The notes: generated by a model not told the origin, from the sequence alone. A stretch of DNA of 33,029 nucleotides from Branchiostoma floridae (GCF_000003815.2 NC_049981.1:26897300-26930328), one strand, 5' to 3'. Counted from the stretch's first letter, positions 9,882 to 21,148 are shown. Numbers and translations are program-made.

Positions 9882-12441
9882 ATGTCGGGGCCGATGGTCT
9901 ATGTCACGACCAAATCTTACGACGTCGGTACCAACCGCTGGGGCGAGCGGCCCACCATCCTGTCCATGGACGACCGGCCGTTCGCAGAGGGCGGCATGAG
10001 GAGAGCCTACAGCGCGAAGGACTGGGGCATCCTCAAGTCGTCCTGTCAGCCCAAGGTGCTGAAGCTACAGAAACACAAACGCTACACCAAGGCAGAGGCG
10101 GAGGCAGACGTCAAGATGCAGATGAAGTGCGTGGCCCTTGCTGAGAAATACAACAGCCACAGTTGCATTCCCAAGAAGGTGGGACTTTTTTGTTCCTACA
10201 AATATATTTCACCCTCTCTTTGAAGACTGTGGACAACAAAATCAGAATGTTGATATATTGTTTGACTTTTGTAACATCTCTGCAACCAGCTTTTCTATAA
10301 TCTTATCTTCTATTGCTTCAAAAAGACACCAATCTCAACAATGTCAGATTTAGACATACAGTCAGTGTCCATAATTTGAGTTGGTACGTGTCACACAATG
10401 TCGTATCATTGCTTTATTCACTCTGTTTAACTTGTTACTAGAAATTAGCCTCCAGGCGATTATTCACAATAAAACAACATCTGACCCAAGCCGTCGCGTG
10501 TATGTCCAGGTGTCGTTCTGCAGCGCCCAGCTGGTGCAGTTCCAGGCGGGACCGTACAATGGGCAGTACGGCGTGCTGGAGGACTACATCCCGGGCACTT
10601 TCGAGAAGCACAACCTCAACTTCCCAATGAAACCTCTCTCCTGCCGCAACACTCCACAGGCCTTCTCACACTTCACGTTTGAGCGGACAGACGGCAGGAT
10701 GCTGGTGTGTGACGTGCAGGGTGTGGGAGACCAGTACACGGACCCGCAGGTGAGAGCACACCGGGATTGTTTTCCCGTTATTTAGAACCCAGCTGGACGA
10801 AGTGCCGTGGGTTGATTTATAGCTTGTTGCGTAGCTATTTCTGTACCTATAACCGCTTCATTGTTCAGGACAATACGGTGAAGTACTTTTGATTACAAGA
10901 AGTGTAGAAACAAGAGCTTCTGAAAAAAGCTAGTCTTTCGCTTACTTATATTGTGTAGGTAAAATTGTTTGGCATAGTTTGGTCAAGCGTGGGTGCCAAG
11001 TCTGCAACGTTGGCAGCTCTGGCACAGTTTGGTCAAGTGCTAGGTTATATAACTGTTTAGTAAGGTAGTGGTTCTCACAGAGTATATTTTACTTGAACTG
11101 TATAATAACACAACTGCATGAATGATGTTAACTTTATTCGGATTGTTTCGCTGTTAAGAACGGCTCTGTTACAGTACAACAGGGTTTTATGAAAGTGCAC
11201 TGTAGTAATCAAATTTATCAGTAGATGTGTCCTGAATTTCTGCAAGAACAAACAAAGTATTGTCACCATAAACAACTGAACATAAAATATTAACATGGCA
11301 TATACAGTAATGGAAATATTTTTTTTAATGGCAAGACCATGTGAAAGGTAGATATTTTAAACTAAAACAGGTCCGTGGTATGTTTAATGGAACGTTTCGT
11401 TTCTTTTAGTAACGCAATTATGCTTTTACTTGACGGAGTCGTGACGTCACGCGTCAGACTCACTCCGTCGAGCTCGGTCAGAATCTTCCCTTTCGAAATT
11501 ATAAATTAAATGTGGGTAATTCTATTTTCAACGCATCCGAGGGCTACTATTTTGCTGAAAGAAGTTTGTTACACGAAAATAGCCTGAAATTTCTTAGAGT
11601 AAGAAATTTCCGAATACGCCCCCCTCCCACACCATGTCAGATGCGGCGCACGCATCTTACACAATTCTAGATTTTGTAGCGGTGATTTTCCATAAAACAA
11701 AGTAAATGACATGTCAAACTGTTCTCTACAATGTCTGTTTTATTATAACCAAACAGCGAACATGTTAGTTTATAAATTGTATACAATCTTACGAAGAAAT
11801 CCTCACCGTTCACATCCGTCTCTGCAAATTCCTGCTTATAAGCCATACAGAAACCAAGCAGCACATTCATGGTAGGCCGATACGTATGTCATAACGTTAC
11901 ATACCGTCGAATCTACAGGGTAGAATATCTCGCTAGCACGGTATGGCATGGTCGACCCGGACGGACGGACGGACGGACAGACGGACAGAAATCTAATATC
12001 GGTCTGATTGCCTTTCGCCGCGGAAGCGCGGCGAAAGACAAAAACATGTATAAAAGGATAGGTGGATTGAGAAACAACGAAGCAGAGTTTATCATTATCC
12101 TGTGTTTTTTTGTCAATGAGTTCTATACTCAGCGAGTATGAAGAAAAAACTATCATAATGGCAACTGATACTTGGTATAACATTCTGGAGAAAATATCTA
12201 TAACTGTTATCACTTTTTAGCTGGATGTTCTATTCTGCATTCCCAGATCCACTGCATGGACGCCGACCTGCAGTACGGCCAGGGGAACTTTGGCGCGCAC
12301 GGAATCATCTCGTTCGTCAGCAACCACAGGTGTAACGCCATCTGTCGGGCACTCAAGCTCACCCCCATCAGGGAGCTACCCAACCGCTGGGGCTCTCCGC
12401 CGGGCAAGGCGGCTACGGCTCCGGTGCCGCGGTATTACTGA
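9882..12441 (+). CDS. Stand-alone alpha-kinase (atypical Ser/Thr protein kinase), 243 aa
   Basis: Exons 9882-10178, 10510-10749 and 12247-12441 (stop TGA) join in phase 0. The product is an atypical protein kinase of the alpha-kinase fold (eEF2K, MHCK, vwkA, TRPM7 kinase). Visible motifs are RPFAEGGMRRAY (32-43, nucleotide-binding loop), a Lys cluster at 58-66 that would supply the ATP lysine, ADVKMQMKCVALAEKYN (75-91), EDYIPGTFEKHN, CDVQGVGDQYTDPQ with the presumed catalytic Asp167 and Gln169, and GQGNFGAHG (190-198). The zinc site is complete: His153, His206, Cys208 and Cys212 (HRCNAIC), followed by RALKLT. There are no vWA, WD40 or other extra domains in this model, unlike eEF2K or Dictyostelium vwkA. 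An upstream exon hidden by the gap is possible. The enzyme is probably cytosolic. Substrate unknown. No AATAAA was seen downstream. Confidence 0.93.
11440..11451. promoter_or_regulatory. CRE-like palindrome in kinase intron 2
   Basis: A full TGACGTCA sits in a 12-base perfect palindrome, flanked by GACGGAGT (left) and ACTCCGTC (right). It could bind CREB/ATF factors. Its intronic place makes function uncertain. Confidence 0.3.
11586..11610. repeat. Perfect 11-bp hairpin in kinase intron 2
   Basis: GAAATTTCTTA is followed by a 3-base loop and its exact reverse complement TAAGAAATTTC. No mobile element or RNA family was recognised. Confidence 0.6.
11959..12037. repeat. GGAC tandem repeat followed by a perfect 11-bp GC-rich hairpin
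   Basis: A (GGAC)n tract (about 11959-11990) is followed by CTTTCGCCGCG (12012-12022), a GAAG loop, and the exact reverse complement CGCGGCGAAAG (12027-12037). The pair looks like part of an interspersed repeat. The open frames over it are artefacts of the repeat. Confidence 0.6.
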
Positions 12442-12809
12442 CTCTAACGCTCGTCAGATTTGGGACAAGGGAACCTAGCGTTCTTCCCAACTACTGTACT
12501 TTAAGTTTGAGTGTACCAAGTTTGCCAGAGTCGGCTAACAGTCCCATGGCCATGGGTTGGCGAAGTGTACTTTTACGTCTTGCAAGAACATGTGTTCTAC
12601 AAATGGCATCCTTCTCACATAACATATTCTATGTTAAGTTACAGACTAACTACGATTGTAATAACCATGTAAGAGCATTTTTGTTTCATAGAAATACGTG
12701 TTTATACTAAGGAGACTCATCTTCGTCATATGGGTGGTTATTTTTCTCTAGGTCGTGAGACAATATTTTAATCAAATTGTACAACAAACATAGCCTTAGA
12801 CACCTTAGG
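12442..12809. other. 3' flank of the alpha-kinase gene
   Basis: This stretch presumably holds the kinase 3' UTR. No canonical AATAAA was seen before the foldback element starts at 12810. No other gene was recognised. Confidence 0.4.
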
Positions 12810-13873
12810 CCCCCTTTCCACTTGACGGCGCTCTCACGGCGCTCTCGCTGCGATGGAAAATTGGCCAGAGCGCCGTGAGAGCGCCGCAACGCCAGAAAAA
12901 GCTGCTCTAGTGGAATCTCTCCGGCGACCCCAGCGCGCTCTCACCGCGACGAAAAACTCTAATGTTAGCATCTTTTTATGAACTAGCAAAGATTCGAAAG
13001 ATTACTCAACGAATTTCAGAGATAAAGAACGAATCTTTTGACGTTTAGTGTATTTTGAAATCTTTGAAGTCATCCTTTTACGTGTTACATAACATTCAAA
13101 GTATAAAATCAAGGCTGTAATCAAATCCAATTTTGGTCACTGTACAGTCACTCAGACTGAAATATACACGTTTGTCTTGCTGCTTTTTCTTAAATCTGTC
13201 ATGTAGCTTGTTCAGCATAAATTTCTTTATCATGCCACGTTATTAGTGTAAATCATACAACACTGAAACATTTCGATTTATTGAAAATGGGACTTAAATG
13301 ATCTAAAGTACAGATGGAGAGCAAAAAAACCTAATGTCATCATGTTGAAATTCAAAAATAAGTTGAGAAATGAGAAACCTCTGTTTTTTTAAACCTTGCT
13401 TATTCCAACTCAGTTTGTTGAATTGTTCATCACCGGTACATTTTGGCCATTTCTCCGCTTTCTGTCTATGTCAAATATAGTTCTTCACAAACTGCAGTTG
13501 AGAGCGCAGAGCGAGCGCGGTGAGAGCGCCGTCCTAGCTAAATTGGTATCATAAAGCACTGTTGAGACCTATTGCGCTCACCGCGCTCGCTGTGCGCTCT
13601 CTTGGCGCTCACGGCGCTCGCTGCGCGCGCTCTTGGCGCTCTCTCTGCGCTCATCGGTGGATCGCCGTCCACGGCGCTCTCACGGCGACTGTTTTGAGCA
13701 GGTTCAAAACAGTCGCGGTGGTGATGGCGACCATGGCGACCATGGCGCTCCCACCGCGCTGTCTTCGCGCTCTCATGGCGATCTTGGCGATCCCACCGCG
13801 CTCTCACCGCGCTCGTCCAAATTTGAGGTCGCAGAGAGAGCGCCGCGAGAGCGCCGTCCTAGTGGAAAGGGGG
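12810..13873. mobile_element. Foldback-like non-autonomous DNA element with GGCGCTCTC repeats
   Basis: The outer ends are inverted copies: CCCCCTTTCCACT at the left and AGTGGAAAGGGGG at the right, each followed inward by GACGGCGCTCTC-type sequence. Dense, partly palindromic GGCGCTCTC/GAGAGCGCC repeats fill about 12825-12950 and 13500-13855. The AT-rich centre between them codes for nothing recognisable. No transposase and no certain target-site duplication were seen, so the superfamily is unassigned. Open frames over the GC repeats are artefacts. Confidence 0.75.
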
Positions 13874-14041
13874 TATAACCGACGACATTAGCGCAAGCTT
13901 TGTTTTCAACCTTTGCTCGCTGTGTAACACGCGAACTGACCTCTATGTAGACTAACACACCTACAGACATGGAGCGCAATTCTTAATCATGAATATGTGA
14001 TTAAGATTTTATGAAGGCCTTGTCAACAACTCTCCGCCGCT

Positions 14042-14178
14042 AGACAGTAAACAATGTTATCGATCAGAGCTGTCGCGGTGTTTCCCACTGACTCATACCC
14101 GAGCTTATAGTCAAGCTACTTTCACTATTGAGAAGGCCCGCGAACTACTCAGGGTTGGAAACCCCCGTGATGCAGTGT
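14042..14178. repeat. Dispersed repeat or orphan promoter module, copy 2 (partner at 8602-8735)
   Basis: This copy aligns with 8602-8735 along its length and carries the NF-kB-like GGAAACCCCC at 14157-14166 (GGGGGTTTCC on the minus strand). No gene was found in the following 1.9 kb, so if it is a promoter it has lost its gene or serves something not recognised. Confidence 0.5.
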
Positions 14179-15600
14179 TCAACAACTTATATGTCAGACA
14201 GACACCCTGACAACTTTAGGAGGCAGGATTCTTGTTGAGATTTTGGTACAAAAATAAAGAGAAGAGTGAAACCTCTTGTGTGGAACGTCTACACAGCTCA
14301 CAAAATATCAAAATAACACTTTCATGTCCATAATAATTAACTTTCAAAGTCCCACCATATTATATACACCCGTACACGCAAGCATTATATTATTCAGTAT
14401 GATAAACAGAAGAACTGTATTGCGCAACGATCGATATCGTACACGGTACAATGTATGGCAAACAAGAAATCTTTTAAAAAAAGCTGTGCCTTGCCGCGTA
14501 TTTTATGTTATTTTGGTAAGATAGACTAGATTCTACGCTTAAAAATCCCGAGTTCCACATGTCGCCCCCTCCCCCTCATTATCATAATTTATGTCAGATG
14601 AATTATTGGCACATTAAACAGGTTTTGTAAAACTTTTTGACCCACAATGAATATGCATTATTTTTTATTACAAACTAAGTTCCTTCTGATGCAATTTGTG
14701 ATATATATTTATATAAACATGGTGAGTTAAAGCGTAGATTTATTACGCTGGACCACATACAGTAACATGCGTCTAGAAGAGCGTTTTAATACTCGCCTGG
14801 AATGTACTATTGTCTAACTAAGCCATGAAACTCGGCAAGGAAAGAAGGGCCTTTGGAAGGGGCTTTGGAAGGGCTGGGTTAAAAGGTCCGTCCATTGATC
14901 CATGGAAAAAAGCTGGCGTAAAGCCTTGCCTGGCGGCAAGGCAAAAAAGAAGAAACAAACTTATCATCCTAATTACTAAAACAAGTATTAAACATTGTAC
15001 ATATGCAGATTATGAATATAGAATGAAATTTGACGTTCTAATTTCTAGAACAACAAGAGCTAGCCTAAATCATTGGTATTGTACTACAATCGAGTGGGGC
15101 TAATTATGACCTTCGGCATTTTTTCTTATGACAAAGCAGTCTTTTATATATTTACCTATTTTAGCATTGTGGGAGTTGTTACATCTGAATATATAATCAA
15201 ATCTGTCTGTAGCATTGGGTCTCTTAAAATCTGTTGTCCTTGATTCGGGGAATATGAATATGAATATGAGAGGTTTTTTGGGTAACCCCCCCCGGTATTA
15301 GTGCACCCCCCCCCCCCCCCCCCACACACACACACCTGTCTCGTTCTTTCACTCACCGTACACAGTTTCGTACCAAGAATCACTACGTTCCAAGAAGGGC
15401 ACTGAGGGATACTTTTTACAACCATGCTTTTGAAGTTGGTGTCATTTGAAGTGCCATATTCGCCTGTATAGCTGAGTTTTACGTATTCAGTTGTATTACC
15501 CCGCATTTGAAATATTGTTGTTGTTGAGTTTATAGAGACTGTCGTATACTAGTAATTTTATAAAATCAAAACTGCACAAGAGATGCTAGTACAAGATATG
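14179..15600. other. Intergenic stretch, no gene recognised
   Basis: AT-rich DNA with short open frames only. It includes a small hairpin (GCCTTGCC facing GGCAAGGC near 14922-14941) and a C-run plus CA repeat at 15305-15337. Confidence 0.45.
15305..15337. repeat. Poly-C run followed by (CA)n
   Basis: A long C homopolymer is followed directly by a short CA microsatellite. The run length is likely polymorphic and prone to sequencing error. Confidence 0.9.
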
Positions 15601-15601
15601 A

Positions 15602-15607
15602 TTTATT
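15602..15607 (-). promoter_or_regulatory. Possible polyadenylation signal of A2 (AATAAA, minus strand)
   Basis: An AATAAA hexamer on the minus strand lies about 460 bases past the A2 stop codon. Confidence 0.4.
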
Positions 15608-16064
15608 TTCTCCAAACCTCACAGTAAGACACACATAATGAAGTGAGAGTACCACAATCATATTTCAGAAACATGCGAGTACCTTATACCCTGCTCATTA
15701 CTTAATTAATAATAAACACCATGGCTACAGAAACATCTTATTGTCTACATGTGCAAGCCTACCTATTAAGGATAATCTGCTTGTCCACTTCACACAATGT
15801 TGAATTAAGATTCACTTCTTGTCTTGTTTAATTATATGAAGCAGAATCATACACTTAATGCATTACTAGACAGAGACGTGTTAAATGCGATTTACCAATG
15901 ACAATGAAATATATTATAGATGACATTTTACTTGGTTGCCATCACGGGTGGTATATACGATACAATAGCACTGAAAAATGATGGATTCAGATAACTGTTC
16001 AGATAACATTCCGATGAACTCAAGTATATTTGCAAAGCATACAGAAATTTACTGCTTAGTGTTT

Positions 16065-19000
16065 TTAAAGCAGGTCGGGACTCTCCAGATGTTCACGCAG
16101 GCCTGGGTTCACCTCGACAAGTCGCTTTGCACCTGGAAATAGGAACATGACACAGAATCAATATAATTGGACAACAAATGTCATCATTTTGAAACTGCCC
16201 GGTTCAGATTGACTTCTCCAAGACTTGATTTCCAAACCATAAGATAGTTATGACCTTGAAAGCTAGATGGGAGAAGCGATATTACAGTCGTGGCTAATAG
16301 GAAATTAAAGGGGCATTCCACTCCAGAAGGGGGTGGTGTTTTCCAATAGATATTGTGTCAATGAATACATAATCAGCCGAATTTTGTAGAATTCACCTTG
16401 GGATGAATTGCGCGATGTGTGTTTTGTAAAACAATATGACACTCACTAAACCCATGCAGACCCTCCCCATGCATTCCCTATACACGTAGACACTTTGTTT
16501 ATCGTGCATATTTTCGGAATAAATGAGGATCGCTAAGCACACCGAGAAGGCAAATTTTTCATAAGATAGCAAAGAACACATAACAAGATGAGATTTCTTA
16601 GCGATCCTGAAATTAGTTTTTCAACCTTACCTAAAGTTTTGCATTGTATTCAGCCATAGGATTAATTCAATTAGAGGGTACTTGGGGAGTTTAGTAGAGG
16701 ACTGAATGCTTTTGAGGCATGTGGAGCAACTGGGTACTTTATCGTATAATGTGAGGTAGTATGCATTTATTACTTCCTAAAATTAATATCTATCGGAAAA
16801 TAACACTCCCGTGTGGAGTGGAATGCCCCTTTAAGGGACGATTTCAAATCTCACCGCTTATCTCTGGCACGGGTCCGCTGCGGATCTTGGGGCACTGTGC
16901 CTTCTTGTTGGGGTTCTCATGGAACTGTTTGTCCTGCTCGGCACCGTAGTGTTGTCCCATCTGTAGGGCACGGACACCGCCCATCACCGCCTCTTCACCT
17001 GTCGGGCCGGTGCTGGGGAACACAACACAACACAACACACATTTACTGAGTTCCAACATATACTAAACATGGGAACTGTAACGTTATATATCTTTCTGGA
17101 GAAATTTGACAGATACAAGACACGCTATGTTTGAGTTCTTTTTATGTTGCATGCTCACCTTTCTTCCCTCTGAGTCGGCACCTGCAGCTTAGTTTCCCCA
17201 GTCAATAGGATCTCAACTACCTGGGAGGCGTACGCGTCTGCCAGTCCCTTCTTCAGGCCCTGAAAATTTAAACAAGATGAAATTTACTTTTCAATCATAT
17301 CTTCGCTAGCTTTTATCTATTCCTTGTGCAACCCACAGTTTTAGTCAACATTTTCATGTTTTACAATACTTGCTGTGCAGAGTATATCATTCGGAAAAAA
17401 TCCTCTAAATTATAATTAAATGTTATATCATAACTTAAGATCTGTCATACCCTCTCCTCTCTCGCGGCCACCCACCCCAGGGTCTTCTCCACCAGTTCCT
17501 GGCGGGTCTGCTGACGGATCTCCTGCGGACAGAAGCGCAGCTGGGCCTGCAGGCACACCAGCTCCGCCTCGACGATCGCCTTCACCTGTGAAAAGGACGA
17601 GATTTCAATGTTCTGAGTGCATGGAATCTTTTTCTTCTAGATTCCAGGGTTTAAAAAGAACAGTATCATGATAGTGCAATCAAGAAAGTGGGCGAAGGAA
17701 GGTGCACTGTTCAACAATTGTGCATGCATAACTCACGTCGCGTTTTGTCTTCTGTGACTGGTCCGGAATGTTGACGTCGGAGCGTCCAAGATCTCGCTTC
17801 TTCTTTCCCTTTCCGTTGACGCGCTGTTCCTTCTCTTGAGTGGTACTCTTGCCGGCAGTGCCTTTGGTCTTGTGGCGCCCATGATCTTGAGGGTGATGAC
17901 CTGCGCCCTGCCACTGGTCCATCATATCTTGTCCTTGGCCCATAGTCTCCCGAGACTTCCTCCCGCGATTTCTCTCCTCCTGTTCTGGGCTGCGCTCCTG
18001 CCCGGTAGGGTCGTCGAAATCCTCGAACTCCTCCAGCATGCCGATGGTAGTAGCGTAGACATCGTACACCATCTGCTTACTCGCTAGTAATACAAGACGG
18101 AAATATAAGATCGTTGCCTAATAGCCAGACCTTTAAAACATATTTACAAACTCCTACTCAGTATCTTATTGCGGTTATCATACATGACAAAAGCTGTGTT
18201 TATTTCTATCTAAGCTGCTCTGTACGTTGTCGTTACTATAATTTTTTTGCAATTATACATTTTCAACATGCTCTAGTATACTTTCAGTAACCGTCATGTT
18301 TTAACAACAGCAAAGCCCTTACTTACCCTGGAGGGAGCGGTGTCGCTGTTCTCTAATCTGCATCTCACGGAGCTGCTCCTGTTGTTGGTTGTAAGCGGAC
18401 TGGCTGTAGTACGCCCCACCGCTCTGTTCGTGAAACGCCGTGTTGGCGTGATGGCCAGGGGGGCCGCCAGGCTGAAAAGTTCAAATCAAACTTTTCATAC
18501 TGTAGTCTCAAAGAAAGTAGAACTAGGCTACAACTCTAGCCTACAGGACAATGTAGGATTAGAACACCGAACAAGCCTCAGCTTAAAATGCCGCCTCTTG
18601 AGGGCGTTCTAATACCTATTAAGTGGACATGTAAACAGCAAAAGTTACCTGTTGCCGCTGGTATTGATAGCCGGGACGATAGTTGCCGTTTTGATGACTT
18701 TGCTGCCTTCCAGCTCCGCGCTGGTTAGCATAGTGATCTTGTCGGTTACCTCCTCCCGACCTTGAGTACTCGTCGTGACGCTGTCCTCCGTGACCATCAA
18801 AGTGCCCATGTTGGTCAGAAGGGGGGTCCACGTCCATGCCCTCAGCATCGCCATTGTCTTGGTTCCCTGAAGCAGATATGATAGACCTTTTAGCTATTAA
18901 ATGCAACCCCTCAAATTATCGGTGCATGCCTTCCCGACTGTATATTTTGGCACGCGTACAGGGACAGTTTCGGGGACTATCCATGAATGATATCATAGGA

Positions 19001-19528
19001 TTTTGATATTTGATTGAGTCTTAAGAGATTGGAGAGGATAACAGGTACGTTGATGGACAGTTAGAGAGAAAGTGGAGTGGAATAGATATGTTACACTTAC
19101 TCGGGAAGTACGTGCTTGAGGTAAGGACGGTATGATACAGGTCCAACTCGTTTAACCGGTAACGTTATCACAAACTGTGAAAGTGAAACTATTTTAGCTG
19201 TTCACCCGTAAGCGATTGATAATGGGTGAATCGCGGGTCTTAGCTATGGCATTTTATCAAGATTCAAAACATGTACAGTTGTACACAGTCAATTCGTAGT
19301 TTTAGCATTTTTATTGCACAATTACAAAATATTGATTAATAGTAATGATAATAATGAAACCCTCCTTTGTACACACATACCCATTGAGTTAAGTACAGGT
19401 CACAACAATCTAACACAAGAATTATATTCTACTAAGTGAAATATTGTACATATTATGTACATACCGCCTGTGAAAGGCGCCTTTAAGAAGTCCTTTGCCT
19501 GGCTTGCCTTCTCCTTCATATAGTCCAT
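16065..19528 (-). CDS. Gene A2: uncharacterised 411-aa protein, paralogue of A1
   Basis: Eight exons join in frame: 19465-19528, 18649-18866, 18327-18471, 17737-18083, 17451-17585, 17159-17259, 16855-17012 and 16065-16132 (stop TAA). Phases 1,0,1,0,0,2,1 match A1. The protein starts MDYMKEKASQAKDFLKAPF, then has a disordered Gly/Gln/His/Arg-rich region (about 22-140), SKQMVYDVYATTIGMLEEF (144-162), an acidic then Lys-rich linker, KKRDLGRSDVNIPDQ, exon 5 with CLQAQLRFCPQEIRQQTR and LVEKTLGWVAAREER, then LADAYASQVVEILLTGETKL, and exon 7 with VRALQMGQHYGAEQDKQFH and NPNKKAQCPKIRSG. It ends GAKRLVEVNPGLREHLE. Exon 5 is identical to A1 at 34 of 45 positions. The long linker in exon 4 is the main length difference from A1. 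No known domain, signal peptide or membrane helix was recognised. It probably acts in the cytosol or nucleus; function unknown. Intron 7 carries a MITE. Confidence 0.86.
16309..16830. mobile_element. MITE flanked by TTAA (Kolobok- or piggyBac-type), in intron 7 of A2
   Basis: The 522-bp element has a perfect 17-bp terminal inverted repeat, AGGGGCATTCCACTCCA, and TTAA on both sides (16305-16308 and 16831-16834). An inner inverted pair, GGATCGCTAAG (16527-16537) and CTTAGCGATCC (16597-16607), adds a second hairpin. The TTAA duplication and AGGGG ends suit the Kolobok superfamily; piggyBac is the alternative. There is no coding capacity, so it would be mobilised by a transposase elsewhere. The absence of an orthologous insertion in A1 intron 7 suggests insertion after the duplication or loss from A1. 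Confidence 0.85.
19179..19190 (+). promoter_or_regulatory. ISRE-like site GAAAGTGAAACT in intron 1 of A2
   Basis: This is a strong IRF consensus (GAAANNGAAAC) about 340 bases inside A2 from its ATG. It may act as an intronic enhancer. Confidence 0.45.
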
Positions 19529-19924
19529 CCTCACTTCTCTTGTGACGCGGTTGTTTAGGTCTGCTCTGTGCGGCGGATCTGTCCAACTGCTAGTGTTAGG
19601 GGCTAGTAAGTGTAAGGTCGGTGAGTCATGCAGCCAATTATACTGGGACTTTTCCAGCGAAACGATCCCTGGATATATATCACGTGATCACGGGGGCTTC
19701 CAAACGCGTAATGGAGTAAACACAGATTGTTGCGCAACATGCGATGTCGCCAAGCCCTTTGAAATCACTTGGTTTTATACACTGTATGTAGTCTACTGAC
19801 GGAAATAGTAGACATGTACAATTTAGAAATACTTTGAGAATCTTTTATGATACTTTGATATCCAACAGAAAATAACTATATTGGTTGAAAACAAATAGAT
19901 GTCGCAAGAGGATCTCCAACTAAT

Positions 19925-19935
19925 GGAAAGTCCCC
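19925..19935 (-). promoter_or_regulatory. NF-kB consensus site (GGGGACTTTCC on the minus strand)
   Basis: This is an exact match to the classical kB sequence, about 400 bases upstream of the A2 ATG and 1.2 kb upstream of the CARD gene. The surrounding 19 bases recur upstream of the alpha-kinase with one mismatch. Confidence 0.55.
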
Positions 19936-19960
19936 GGCCGGGGCGTCAGGACAAAAAAGA

Positions 19961-19970
19961 GGAACTGAAA
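19961..19970 (+). promoter_or_regulatory. ETS/IRF composite-type site GGAACTGAAA
   Basis: It matches GGAANNGAAA and lies 25 bases from the kB site, repeating the pairing seen in the A1/B1 promoter. Confidence 0.45.
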
Positions 19971-21148
19971 CACATTTTTAATGATATGCAGATGAGTATC
20001 GGATAGGGTGACCGAAACTATGATATTCTCAGAATAGCCGGTCTGACGACTGAGAAACCCCCGTCCCCTAACTTCCTCAAATTATGCAAATCTTATGCAA
20101 AATTTGTTTTTTTCGACCTGTGCATCTTCTTCGGAGGGCACAGACTGGGCCCTGCCCGGGCTCAGGCCGGAGTGGCAAGCCGTGCCATCGACAGGTTCTT
20201 CTTCTCAATTTTTACGGACAAAACCCGCCATTCTGCTCGTGAAAATAACCTGACCGTGAACGCAACTCAGCAAACGAGCAAGAAGCGAGAGATGGGGAGC
20301 TAGATTCCGCCCTGGGTTATAAGGCAGTACGTATAACGACAATTTGGTTTCATATCTTTATCAAATCAGTGTCGTGACAAAAACTGAATATTGATGACTG
20401 AAGATTTTAACTGAAACAGACATTCTTATGTTGGTACATTGGCTCTGTTACACTACTCCTGCATGCCTAGGTATCGCATTTAACATTACTTTGTGTTTTG
20501 ATACTATTACAATTAGGGATGTTTTTTGCCAAGCTCTACATTGATTTTGAGCGTCTCAAACTATCGCAGAATCGATAGCAAATAATTTGAGTTCATACTA
20601 GAGCTTGTACAAAGCTAAAACTTTGCACAAAGCTAAAACAAATACATGACTCACTACTTTCACATTCACAACGGTCGCCCTAATGTCTAAGCTAGCAGAA
20701 CCTAGAAATAACAAGGTCCTAACAACACATTCATCATGATATACGCAAGTGAATCAATACATGTTTGGCAAAAACAGTGCTCCCATTTAGTACCAATCAT
20801 CATTACCACCGCTAAAGATTTAATTGAGTCGGTTTCTTTGTTGATTGCAAGAGCGCAGGCTAGATCAGTCACGCACCTAGCTGTTTTTCGTAGAAGTGCT
20901 GATTACAAGCACATGAATTGTACCGTATAGTATTATAGACTCCATTGATTGTTCATGATAGATTTTTGAAATAGTACGGATGATGATACCACTCATTCTA
21001 TAAATTATGGCATGCACTGTTGAATCGTGGTTGTTTATGCGCTTGTGTATAGAATGTGATTGGTTGGAGGCTAATAAGTGTTGTTTTCATCTTTCTCGGT
21101 TGATAGCTGTTACAAGTCTGCAATTAATCTCTTCATCTTGCAGACTCC

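Larger units (their letters stand above)
19529..21142. promoter_or_regulatory. Divergent intergenic region between A2 and the CARD/B-box gene
   Basis: The region separates two divergently transcribed genes. It holds NF-kB-like GGAAAGTCCCC (19925-19935), the composite-type GGAACTGAAA (19961-19970) and the TGAGAAACCCCC element (20051-20062) near ACCGAAAC. A splice acceptor (TTGCAG at 21138-21143) just before the CARD gene start implies a non-coding first exon somewhere in this region; its donor was not identified. No other gene was recognised. Confidence 0.5.

Noticed and set aside
11836-12213. 125-residue minus-strand frame with a FLSVCPSVRPS segment
   Set aside because: The segment is the GGAC repeat read in reverse, and the frame lies in a kinase intron with no recognisable domain.
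13538-13891. Overlapping open frames on both strands rich in Arg, Ala, His and Ser
   Set aside because: They lie wholly in the GGCGCTCTC repeat arms of the foldback element; open frames on both strands follow from the repeat composition.
14825-15103. 92-residue plus-strand frame with a Gly/Arg-rich start
   Set aside because: No homology or splice context was seen, and it includes a simple hairpin; probably chance.
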